NCBI GenBank assembly: GCA_009930355.1
Contig: RZYK01000063.1
Location: 1-10,029, forward strand
DNA: 10,029 bases
Direction of reading: 5' to 3'
Source of the DNA: Campylobacterota bacterium
GTDB lineage: Bacteria; Campylobacterota; Campylobacteria; Campylobacterales; Sulfurospirillaceae
Shown here: positions 1 to 5,769 of the stretch, piece after piece
Numbering within the stretch: the first letter of the stretch is position 1
Layout of the letters: each line of letters starts with the position of its first letter
Notes under the pieces: model-generated
What the model was told of the DNA's origin: nothing
What the model saw: only the letters and a program-made list of their open reading frames with translations
The model's database searches: none
Translations under genes and position numbers: made by a program

Positions 1-61
1 GTATGAGGCGATTGTAAGCCTTAATAGTTTATAATAAAGACATTTTAACGAAGGATTTTGC
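1..61 (+). promoter_or_regulatory. rsmH leader with -10 box and ribosome binding site
   Basis: A perfect TATAAT lies at 30-35, which would place the transcription start near 42. No convincing -35 is seen, which is usual for Campylobacterota sigma-70 promoters. AAGGA at 51-55 sits 6 nt before the GTG start at 62 and fixes that start. Bases 1-34 could carry the tail of an upstream gene (stops at 15-17 or 32-34 depending on frame), but there is too little sequence to say. No copy of the TTTACATGTAAA palindrome is present here. Confidence 0.5.
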
Positions 62-988
62 GTGAACATTCCCCATATTCCCGTGCTTTTAGAAGAGGTC
101 AAAACGGCATTTTCTAGTATTCAAGAGGGCATTATTATTGATTGTACGCTAGGGTATGGTGGGCACAGTGAAGCACTTTTGGAACAAAATCCGACTATTA
201 AGCTTATTGGATGTGACCAAGATGAAGAGGCGTTAGCGTTTAGCAAAAAGCGTTTGGAGCGTTTTGGGGAGCGAGTCATGGTGCACCATGGAAATTTTAG
301 CTCCGTGATTGCTCAGTATGCGCATTTGCCGATTCGTGGTATTTTAGCCGACATTGGGGTTTCTTCCTTGCAACTCGATAAAAAAGAACGTGGTTTTGCT
401 TTTGACTCTGATGTGCTTGATATGCGGATGAATCCGAGTCAATCGTTAAGTGCTTATGAAGTGGTGAATCATTATTCCCAAGCGCAATTGGAGTTTATTT
501 TCAGAGAATACGGCGAAATTCATGCCTATCAAAAAATGGCTCAGCTGATTTGTGAAGCTCGACTCAAAGCACCCATACAAAGTGCTAAAGAGCTCTCTAA
601 AATTGCTCAAAAAGTCCCAGGTAAAAAGAGCATTCATCCCTCAACGCTTCTGTTTCAAGCGATTCGTATTGAGGTCAATAACGAATTAGGGGTATTGACA
701 CAGCTTTTAGAGAGTATTCACAACGCTGGGTTTAAGCAGTGTATTGTAGGGATTATCTCGTTTCACTCTTTGGAAGATCGTATTGTAAAGCAGACGTTTA
801 AACTTTGGAGTCAAAACTGTATTTGTCCGCCACACGTGATGCGTTGTACGTGTGGCAATAACCATGCGTTAGGCAAAATTATTAGCAAAAAGCCGATTGA
901 GGCAACATCTTCTGAGCTTAAAAAAAACCCACGCAGCAGGAGTGCAAGGCTTCGTGTCTTTGAGATAAGAGGCGAAAATGGAAGATAA
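62..988 (+). CDS. rsmH: 16S rRNA (cytosine(1402)-N4)-methyltransferase RsmH (MraW)
   Basis: RsmH transfers a methyl group from S-adenosylmethionine to N4 of C1402 in 16S rRNA, at the ribosomal P site. The 308-residue protein has the family's usual length and motifs: the N-terminal HIPVLLEEV (5-13), the SAM-binding loop DCTLGYGGHS (27-36), the acidic D52 in GCDQDEEA, the ADIGVSSLQLD motif (96-106), then RGFAFD, NNELG, ISFHSLEDRIVK and the basic C-terminal NPRSRSARLRVFE. A cysteine-rich stretch (CICPP...CTCG) precedes the tail, as in many relatives. The start is GTG, supported by AAGGA 6 nt upstream. The 3' end overlaps the next gene by 11 nt, implying translational coupling. In many bacteria mraW and ftsL are adjacent in the division cluster; here that pair is kept but the rest of the cluster is not downstream. 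I see nothing abnormal in the protein. Confidence 0.97.
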   Translation: MNIPHIPVLLEEVKTAFSSIQEGIIIDCTLGYGGHSEALLEQNPTIKLIGCDQDEEALAFSKKRLERFGERVMVHHGNFSSVIAQYAHLPIRGILADIGVSSLQLDKKERGFAFDSDVLDMRMNPSQSLSAYEVVNHYSQAQLEFIFREYGEIHAYQKMAQLICEARLKAPIQSAKELSKIAQKVPGKKSIHPSTLLFQAIRIEVNNELGVLTQLLESIHNAGFKQCIVGIISFHSLEDRIVKQTFKLWSQNCICPPHVMRCTCGNNHALGKIISKKPIEATSSELKKNPRSRSARLRVFEIRGENGR

Positions 989-1262
989 AAACGAACTTTT
1001 AGAGCAGTACGATGCGGAACAAAAGGTTGAGAAAAACCTTGATTTTCGTTTTTTAATGCTCGTTTATATGGTGATGGGTGTTGCTTTTTTATTGGTTCTG
1101 CCCAAAATCTACATTAAAAATCAAATTTACTACATGAGCCGTGATATTGGAAAGCTTTACGGTGAATACTCTATTCTCAAAGAAGAGAACCGCGTTTTGA
1201 AACAAAATTTGGAAAATATGCGTTTTAAAAACCAGATTTTAGACACGATTTATATTGAATAA
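978..1262 (+). CDS. Small FtsL-like single-pass membrane protein
   Basis: This 94-residue protein has a charged N-terminal cytoplasmic segment (about 1-24), one membrane segment (about 25-42, FLMLVYMVMGVAFLLVLP) and a C-terminal part rich in E, K, L and N (about 50-85) that reads as a coiled coil. That is the architecture of FtsL/FtsB divisome proteins, whose extracytoplasmic coiled coils pair and link FtsQ to FtsWI. Position directly after rsmH, with an 11-nt overlap, matches ftsL in many bacteria. FtsL sequences are very divergent, so the call rests on topology and synteny and not on conserved residues. A generic septum-formation or coiled-coil membrane protein is the alternative. The stop codon is followed after 4 nt by a copy of the dispersed palindrome. 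Confidence 0.75.
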   Translation: MEDKNELLEQYDAEQKVEKNLDFRFLMLVYMVMGVAFLLVLPKIYIKNQIYYMSRDIGKLYGEYSILKEENRVLKQNLENMRFKNQILDTIYIE

Positions 1263-1266
1263 TTAT

Positions 1267-1278
1267 TTTACATGTAAT
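1267..1278. repeat. Dispersed palindrome, copy 1 (TTTACATGTAAT)
   Basis: The 10-bp core TTACATGTAA is perfect; the outermost pair is mismatched (T/T). It starts 4 nt after the ftsL-like stop and ends shortly before the rmuC ribosome binding site (AGGAG at 1285-1289), inside a 33-nt intergenic gap. Confidence 0.85.
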
Positions 1279-1295
1279 GATTTTAGGAGCGATGT

Positions 1296-2582
1296 ATGCC
1301 ACAAGAGATAGTGATTTTGGTTATTTTAGGTTGTTTTTTAGGAATGATGGTGGCTTTTGGTTTTTGGATGAAATCGTTATTGAATGAAAAAGAGCAGGTA
1401 TTGGCTGAGCTCCAAAGAAAATATGAAAATTTAGGTGCAGAAAATTTACGCTTAAACATGCATAACACTAAACTTAATGCCGAAATCGAAGCCCAAAAAG
1501 AGGGCAATGCACGGCTTAAAGTTGATTTGGATGAGCAGGGCAAAAAGCTAGAGTTAAAGCTTAATGCCATTATGGAAAATCATTTGGAGCAAAAGCTTCA
1601 AAAACTCGATGCCACCTCTACCAAATCGCTTGAAACCTTGCTAAAACCCTTTAAAGAAAATCTCGATACTTTCAAAAAAAGTGTGGAAACCTCTCAAGAA
1701 TCGAGCATTAAAAAATTCGCAGAACTCTCCAAAGAAATCGAACTGGTCGCACGGGCTGGGATGAATATCTCCAAAGAAGCAGAAAACTTGACCAAGGCGT
1801 TAAAGGGTAAAAAACAAGCGCAAGGCAGTTGGGGTGAGATGATACTGGAGAGTGTATTGGAGTACTCTGGACTCATCAAAGGGGTGCATTATGAAACGCA
1901 AGAGAGTTATAAAGATGAAGAGGGTCGTACCAAGCGCCCCGATGTGGTGATTAAACTCCCTCAAGAGCGTACTATCATCATCGACTCAAAAGTCTCTTTG
2001 AATAGTTACGATGAACTCATTCGTGCGCAAAGTGATGAGGAGAAAAGCATTGCTTCTAAGGCACTCTCTTTGGCGTTTCGTGAACATATCGACACGCTGG
2101 ATAGCAAAGACTATGCGCACTACAAACAAGGAACGCTTCAGTATGTTTTTATGTTTGTGCCCATTGAGGGTGCTTTTTCGGTGGCAATCCATGAAGACCC
2201 CAAACTTTACGAGTATGCGCTTCGTAAACACATCGCCATCGTCAATCCCTCAACGCTGACGGTTTCTTTGCGCACCATTTATCTCTACTGGCAAAGCGAG
2301 CAATCCAGCACGCTGGCTTCAAAGCTTTTTGAAGAAGCAGGCAAAATGTACGACAAAATGGTCGGCTTTGCGGAGAGCTTTAAGCGTGTTGGCTCACAGC
2401 TTCAAACGCTCAATTCTAGCTATGAAATGGCGCATAAACAACTCTCAGAAGGTTCTGGCAATATCTTAGGACGTGTGGAAAACTTGAAGCGTTTAGGCGC
2501 AAAGGCGACTAAAAATCTTAAAGATGCAAAGATTGAGTATCAAGACTTTTCAACCGATATGGAGCTCATTGAAGAGAAATAA
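1296..2582 (+). CDS. rmuC: DNA recombination protein RmuC
   Basis: RmuC proteins are membrane-anchored, coiled-coil proteins with a restriction-endonuclease-like (PD-(D/E)XK) core. In E. coli loss of RmuC raises inversion between short inverted repeats, so it is thought to limit such rearrangements. The 428-residue product shows an N-terminal membrane segment (about 4-24), a long coiled coil (about 28-170), and the conserved core: GSWGEMILESVLE (177-189, with E181), RPDVVIKLP (D216) and IIIDSKVSLNSYDEL (D230, K232), which fits the nuclease-fold acidic/lysine pattern. Further family motifs are VFMFVPIEGAF and VNPSTLTVSLRTIYLYW. The ATG at 1296 is preceded by AGGAG with a 6-nt gap; an ATG at 1292 is out of frame. 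Its final codons GAG AAA TAA form one arm of the 34-bp palindrome shared with the convergent nnrS gene. Confidence 0.95.
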   Translation: MPQEIVILVILGCFLGMMVAFGFWMKSLLNEKEQVLAELQRKYENLGAENLRLNMHNTKLNAEIEAQKEGNARLKVDLDEQGKKLELKLNAIMENHLEQKLQKLDATSTKSLETLLKPFKENLDTFKKSVETSQESSIKKFAELSKEIELVARAGMNISKEAENLTKALKGKKQAQGSWGEMILESVLEYSGLIKGVHYETQESYKDEEGRTKRPDVVIKLPQERTIIIDSKVSLNSYDELIRAQSDEEKSIASKALSLAFREHIDTLDSKDYAHYKQGTLQYVFMFVPIEGAFSVAIHEDPKLYEYALRKHIAIVNPSTLTVSLRTIYLYWQSEQSSTLASKLFEEAGKMYDKMVGFAESFKRVGSQLQTLNSSYEMAHKQLSEGSGNILGRVENLKRLGAKATKNLKDAKIEYQDFSTDMELIEEK

Positions 2583-2607
2583 CCTTTACATGTAAAGGTT
2601 ATTTCTC
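2574..2607. repeat. Perfect 34-bp palindrome spanning two convergent stop codons (copy 2 at its centre)
   Basis: The left arm, gagaaataacctttaca (2574-2590), is the exact reverse complement of 2591-2607. The centre, 2585-2596, is an exact TTTACATGTAAA. Each arm contains GAG AAA TAA, the last two codons and stop of rmuC on the + strand and of the NnrS gene on the - strand. In RNA from either strand it could fold to a long hairpin with CAUG at the loop. This makes it a candidate bidirectional terminator or 3'-end protector, although no U-tract follows in the classical position. Confidence 0.9.
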
Positions 2608-3816
2608 AAATAAAATCGCAATATACCGCTTCGCCCACAATCCAAAAATAATCACCCACAACCCAGCAACGCTCAGTACCGCATGTACGTAGCCATACTG
2701 AGGGAAAATACCCGCCACAATACGAATAAGCGTCATCAGTTGAATCAACCCAAAAAGTGTCACAGCATAGGCATCCGCTTTTGGGGTGCGTCCTGAATGT
2801 CCCAAAATAACCCGTGTTCCAAAACCTATGAGAACGGTGGTAAAGTATCCTAGCGCTAAGGTGTGCAGAGGAGATTTTTCAACGTAAATGGGCGCTCCTA
2901 AAAGAGCACTAAAATCAGACACGACAAACAGTCCAAATGCCACAGGTGCCCACCAAATAGAGAGAAACAGTACCCATAAAATGGCAGGTGCTTTGGTAAA
3001 AGGCAAGCGCCATTTCACCAACTCATAGGTAATAACACCAAACAAAAGCGCATCCGCCATAAAGGCATTAATGTTTAATCCCTCAAGAATGATTTTCCCT
3101 AAAAGCCCTCCAAAAACAATGGCTAAAAAATGCTTGCTTTTATGAATCGTATACCCTGCAATGCTATTGGCAGCAAAAAAAGGCATCATTTTTTGTGAAA
3201 CGATAAGGACAATAAAAAACGTATAAAGGTAAAAACTTATACCCACAGCCACGCTGTACGTTGGCATAAAAGCATCAGCGATAAATAAGATTTGTCCTAG
3301 TGCTCCAAAAGCAAAAGCAAGGAGCATCCATGCGGTATCTGTTTTAGTGCTCACGTTGCTCTGCGTATGAAAATCTCGCAAGATAAAGCACAACTTAAGA
3401 TACCCCAGCAAGATAATCGCCATAGGAAGCAGTACGGCTTTTTCCGAAATAAAACAAAGGAGCAAAAAGAGCAATCCTCCACCGTTTATCATCCAAACAA
3501 TCGGTAAATAAGACTCTTTGGTAGCACTCGGTCGTGAGAGATAGCGTGGAAATGTCGTGAGCAAAAAGCCTGCGAAAAATTGCGTAAAGACAATGAAAAG
3601 AAGCGCATACGCATGGTAAAGTCTCAAAGACGCTTCTGCATGTAAAACGCCTGCATAGTGCAAGCCTAAGAGTGCGATGAAAAGCACACCTTGCACCACG
3701 CCCGCAAAAAAGAAAATGCGGTGTGGTTGCGCTTGTAAATTCTCAAACGGTGTGGTTTGAGGTACTTTGGGTGGGGTTAAACTACTGACAAAAACCACAA
3801 CAACTTGCTCCCGCAT
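2599..3816 (-). CDS. NnrS family membrane protein
   Basis: NnrS proteins are polytopic inner-membrane haem- and copper-containing proteins linked in denitrifiers and pathogens to tolerance of nitric oxide and nitrosative stress. The 405-residue product is almost entirely hydrophobic helices (roughly ten to twelve segments). It has the family's early signature around ENLQAQPHRIFFFAGV (25-40, H32) and the second-helix region LYHAYALLF...FFAGFLLTTFPRYL (66-93, H68), matching the usual HAHEMLFGF...AGFLLTAVP pattern with the first histidine replaced by tyrosine. A later YFTTVLIGFGTRVILGHSGR stretch is also typical. The ATG at 3816 has AGGAA too close to it; GTG at 3798 (codon 7), 9 nt after GGGAG, is an alternative start. 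Either start lies inside the 3' end of tpx, so translation is probably coupled. The exact chemistry is not known from sequence. Confidence 0.88.
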   Translation of the reverse strand: MREQVVVVFVSSLTPPKVPQTTPFENLQAQPHRIFFFAGVVQGVLFIALLGLHYAGVLHAEASLRLYHAYALLFIVFTQFFAGFLLTTFPRYLSRPSATKESYLPIVWMINGGGLLFLLLCFISEKAVLLPMAIILLGYLKLCFILRDFHTQSNVSTKTDTAWMLLAFAFGALGQILFIADAFMPTYSVAVGISFYLYTFFIVLIVSQKMMPFFAANSIAGYTIHKSKHFLAIVFGGLLGKIILEGLNINAFMADALLFGVITYELVKWRLPFTKAPAILWVLFLSIWWAPVAFGLFVVSDFSALLGAPIYVEKSPLHTLALGYFTTVLIGFGTRVILGHSGRTPKADAYAVTLFGLIQLMTLIRIVAGIFPQYGYVHAVLSVAGLWVIIFGLWAKRYIAILFEK

Positions 3817-4342
3817 TTCCTGCTTTTATGGCAGCTTGTAGTGCCTCTTCATAGTTTGGCTCATCGGTGATTTCTGGCACAATCTGTTTGTAAACAATTT
3901 TACCATCTTTGCTAATGACAAAAATAGCACGTGCGCACAGTCCTTCTAATGCACCATCGGCAATTAAAATACCGTAGTTTCTCGCAAACGCTTTGTGCCT
4001 AAAATCACTCGTAATACTTAAATTGGCAATGCCTGCAACATTGCAAAATTTCGCAGAGGAAAATGGCAAGTCCATGGAGACAATGGTCGTATCAATCATC
4101 TCATACTGCGCCACTTCTTGATTAAAACGTCTCGCTTCTGCATCGCACACGGGTGTGTCTAGCGAGGGAACGGCAATGATGAGTTGGGCTTTGTTTCCCT
4201 CACTTCCAATGGTTTTTTCTTGTAAATCAGGTGTGACAAGCTTAACCATCGGAGCGTTGTTCCCCACCTCTTGAAAGTTTCCCTCAAGTTTAACGGGAGT
4301 GCCTTTTAGCGCTGTTTTGTCTATTTTCGCAGTAAATGTCAT
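3782..4342 (-). CDS. tpx: Thiol peroxidase (Tpx, atypical 2-Cys peroxiredoxin) with Cys-rich tail
   Basis: Tpx reduces hydrogen peroxide and alkyl hydroperoxides using thioredoxin as electron donor. The ATG at 4342 is chosen, giving 186 residues, because AAAGGAAAG lies just upstream; the longer reading from TTG at 4357 would run through that ribosome binding site. The peroxidatic cysteine is C66 in VPSLDTPVCDAEARRFN with T63 of the TxxC motif; the resolving cysteine is C100 in DLPFSSAKFC. The FVISKDGKIVYKQIVPEITDEPNYEEAL segment is the usual C-terminal region. Most Tpx proteins end soon after it; this one adds about 15 residues ending GASCCGFCQ, with C181, C182 and C185. An extra cysteine also stands at C136 (GLCARAIF). 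The 3' end overlaps the NnrS gene, suggesting a joint stress unit. Confidence 0.95.
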   Translation of the reverse strand: MTFTAKIDKTALKGTPVKLEGNFQEVGNNAPMVKLVTPDLQEKTIGSEGNKAQLIIAVPSLDTPVCDAEARRFNQEVAQYEMIDTTIVSMDLPFSSAKFCNVAGIANLSITSDFRHKAFARNYGILIADGALEGLCARAIFVISKDGKIVYKQIVPEITDEPNYEEALQAAIKAGNAGASCCGFCQ

Positions 4343-4374
4343 GATCTTTCCTTTCAATTTTTTATATGAGAGTC

Positions 4375-4416
4375 ATTTTATCTTATTAGAAAAATAAAAA
4401 CCTTGATTTAGATCTA
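4375..4416 (-). promoter_or_regulatory. Candidate tpx promoter with FNR/CRP-type box
   Basis: On the - strand, TAAAAT (4380 to 4375) is a plausible -10 and would start transcription near 4368. TTGATTTAGATCTA (4403-4416) matches the FNR-type consensus TTGAT-N4-ATCAA at 9 of 10 positions. Its centre would fall near -41.5, the class II activator position. The start point is an estimate, so the agreement could be coincidence. Confidence 0.4.
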
Positions 4417-4490
4417 GGAATGTAAAAAATCTTTACATGTAAAAGGCTATTTCATTTTGAAATATTTTTAAAATGGCGAGCTAAATCAAG
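4402..4490. repeat. Inverted 10-mers flanking the tpx/rhuM intergenic region
   Basis: CTTGATTTAG at 4402-4411 and its exact reverse complement CTAAATCAAG at 4481-4490 are 69 nt apart. Read in the direction of each divergent gene, both give CTAAATCAAG just upstream of the candidate -10. The left copy is part of the FNR-like box; the right copy keeps only one good half-site. Confidence 0.6.
4432..4443. repeat. Dispersed palindrome, copy 3 (exact TTTACATGTAAA)
   Basis: An exact 12-bp copy in the divergent tpx/rhuM intergenic region, not next to a stop codon. The flanking bases (C/A) do not extend the dyad. It lies upstream of the candidate FNR-like box for tpx. Confidence 0.9.
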
Positions 4491-4491
4491 C

Positions 4492-4533
4492 TAGAATGTG
4501 CGTAAATGTTTACATGTAAAAAGGAAGCCAAAG
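4492..4533 (+). promoter_or_regulatory. Candidate rhuM -10, palindromic leader and RBS
   Basis: TAGAAT at 4492-4497 is a plausible -10 (start near 4504) with no clear -35. The exact palindrome copy 4 (4509-4520) would then lie in the very short 5' leader, immediately before the ribosome binding site AAGGAAG (4521-4527). This is a position where a bound protein or an RNA hairpin could affect expression. Confidence 0.35.
4509..4520. repeat. Dispersed palindrome, copy 4 (exact TTTACATGTAAA)
   Basis: An exact copy that ends directly against the rhuM ribosome binding site. It is 77 nt from copy 3, the closest spacing in the window. Reading the gene from a GTG at 4498 would translate this palindrome; the ATG at 4534 avoids that. 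Confidence 0.9.
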
Positions 4534-5523
4534 ATGGAGCATCAAAACGTCATTCTTTATACCGATGAAAAAGGGCAAGTGAATTTAGAAGTCAGCCTTG
4601 AAAACGAGACAGTTTGGCTGAGTCAAAAGCAACTGTGTGAACTTTTTGACAGAGATAAATCAGTCATTTCTAGGCACATTAAGAACATCTATAAAGAAGG
4701 TGAGCTTGATGAAATTTCAGTTGTTGCAAAAAATGCAACAACTGCTAGTGACGGTAAAACCTATAGTGTTGAATTTTACAATCTCGATATGATTGTCTCT
4801 TTAGGGTATCGTGTAAATTCTAAGCGAGCAACTGAGTTTAGAAAGTGGGCGACGAATGTTTTAAAGCAGTATCTTATCAAAGGCTATGCCCTCAACCACC
4901 AACGTATCAACGCTCAAAGTTTAAATGAACTCACCGCCACGATGGAGTTAGTTCGCAAAAGTATTGAAAGTAAAGAACTCAGCAGTAACGAAGCTAAAGG
5001 GTTACTGGACATCATTAACAACTACGCTAAAACATGGGCATTGCTTCAAGGGTATGACTCAGATGCACTTCATGCGCTTCAAGGCACGTTAAATCAACGG
5101 TTTATTTTGGATTATGACGAAGCTAAACATGCTATTTTTGAACTTAAAAAAGACCTGATGGCAAAAGGCGATGCCACCGAACTCTTTGGCAATGAAAAAG
5201 CAGGTGAGTTTAAAGGTGCGTTGCTCAATATCTATCAAACCTTTGGTGGCGTTGATTTACTCCCAAGCATCGAAGAAAAAGCGGCAAATTTGCTTTACTA
5301 TGTCATCAAAGACCACGCTTTTAGTGATGGTAATAAACGCATCGGCTCGTTTTTGTTTATCCTATTTTTACATAAAAATGGCATTGCTTACAAAGCCAAT
5401 GGCGAACCCAAGATAAACGACAACGCTTTAGTTTCATTGGCTCTTTTGGTAGCTTCAAGTGACTCTTCGCAAAAAGAGTTGATGGTCAAACTCATCACCA
5501 ATCTTTTAAGTGAAACAGACTAA
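4534..5523 (+). CDS. RhuM / Fic-Doc fusion protein (possible toxin or translation-targeting enzyme)
   Basis: The product (329 residues from the ATG at 4534, chosen because AAGGAAG precedes it) has two parts. The N-terminal RhuM-type region holds a helix-turn-helix-like segment WLSQKQLCELFDRDKSVISRHIKNIY (28-53) and the conserved FYNLDMIVSLGYRVNSKRATEFRKWAT stretch. The C-terminal part is a Fic/Doc domain with the motif HAFSDGNKR (H261, F263, D265, N267, K268, R269). Classical Fic AMPylases have G where K268 is. Doc of phage P1 has lysine there and phosphorylates EF-Tu, so phosphotransfer is the more likely guess here; the sequence does not prove it. The RhuM-Fic/DOC architecture is known but its role is unsettled; RhuM was named from a Salmonella pathogenicity island. 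No Phd-like antitoxin gene is adjacent; the N-terminal half may bind DNA and regulate its own promoter. Confidence 0.9.
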   Translation: MEHQNVILYTDEKGQVNLEVSLENETVWLSQKQLCELFDRDKSVISRHIKNIYKEGELDEISVVAKNATTASDGKTYSVEFYNLDMIVSLGYRVNSKRATEFRKWATNVLKQYLIKGYALNHQRINAQSLNELTATMELVRKSIESKELSSNEAKGLLDIINNYAKTWALLQGYDSDALHALQGTLNQRFILDYDEAKHAIFELKKDLMAKGDATELFGNEKAGEFKGALLNIYQTFGGVDLLPSIEEKAANLLYYVIKDHAFSDGNKRIGSFLFILFLHKNGIAYKANGEPKINDNALVSLALLVASSDSSQKELMVKLITNLLSETD

Positions 5524-5529
5524 AATACC

Positions 5530-5541
5530 TTTACATGTAAA
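5530..5541. repeat. Dispersed palindrome, copy 5 (exact TTTACATGTAAA)
   Basis: An exact copy beginning 6 nt after the rhuM stop codon and ending 7 nt before the AAGGAG of the next gene, in a 36-nt gap. Flanks do not extend the dyad. Confidence 0.9.
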
Positions 5542-5559
5542 CATTTTCAAGGAGTAAAA

Positions 5560-5748
5560 ATGCAATACAAACTCATCACAGGACCCGATGACTCAACTTT
5601 TTGTGCGAGAATTACCGAGTTTTTAAAAGAGGGTTGGAAGTTACACGGAAGTCCCTCTGTAGCATTTAATGGAGAGAGTGTCATTGCCGCCCAAGCGATT
5701 GTGAAAGAAGATGACAAAGATGTCAAGGCGTGCGGATTTACGCACTAA
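5560..5748 (+). CDS. Small DUF1737-type protein
   Basis: A 62-residue soluble protein with start MQYKLITGPDDSTFCARITEFL, then KEGWKLHGSPSVAFNGESVIAAQAIVKE. The pattern of an N-terminal strand (YKLITG), an amphipathic helix, the EGW(K/Q)xxG turn and a final strand ending QAIVK is that of the small DUF1737 family, whose function is unknown to me. AAGGAG at 5549-5554 stands 5 nt before the ATG. It follows the RhuM-Doc gene on the same strand with a 36-nt gap and could be co-transcribed, but a palindrome copy lies between them and another follows its stop. Nothing in the sequence marks it as an antitoxin. Confidence 0.8.
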   Translation: MQYKLITGPDDSTFCARITEFLKEGWKLHGSPSVAFNGESVIAAQAIVKEDDKDVKACGFTH

Positions 5749-5769
5749 GAGCTTTACATGTAAAGTTCT
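5748..5769. terminator. Dispersed palindrome, copy 6, extended; candidate bidirectional terminator
   Basis: The exact TTTACATGTAAA at 5753-5764 is extended by flanking AGAGC and GTTCT to a 22-nt dyad with one mismatch, which becomes a G-U pair in the + strand RNA. It lies between the convergent DUF1737 and isochorismatase genes, 4 nt after one stop and 3 nt after the other, as in the rmuC/nnrS gap. The stem is AT-rich and lacks a clear U-tract, so termination is a guess. Confidence 0.55.

Noticed and set aside
3633..3650. Possible tenth palindrome copy (CTGCATGTAAAAC)
   Set aside because: Only one half matches (TGTAAA); the other arm reads TTCTGCA, so there is no dyad.
4343..4357. Longer tpx reading from TTG at 4357
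   Set aside because: Its extra codons are the AAAGGAAAG ribosome binding site of the ATG at 4342.
4450..4475. AT-rich dyads (TTTCA-TTT-TGAAA and CATTTT...AAAATG) upstream of rhuM
   Set aside because: Short and AT-only in low-complexity sequence; such dyads are expected by chance, so no site is called.
4498..4533. Upstream GTG start for the RhuM-Doc gene
   Set aside because: It would translate the palindrome and the AAGGAAG ribosome binding site, and lacks its own Shine-Dalgarno; ATG 4534 is better placed.
5560..5748. Small gene after RhuM-Doc as its antitoxin
   Set aside because: It matches the DUF1737 pattern, lies downstream, and is separated from the fusion gene by a 36-nt gap containing a palindrome copy; no antitoxin feature is visible.
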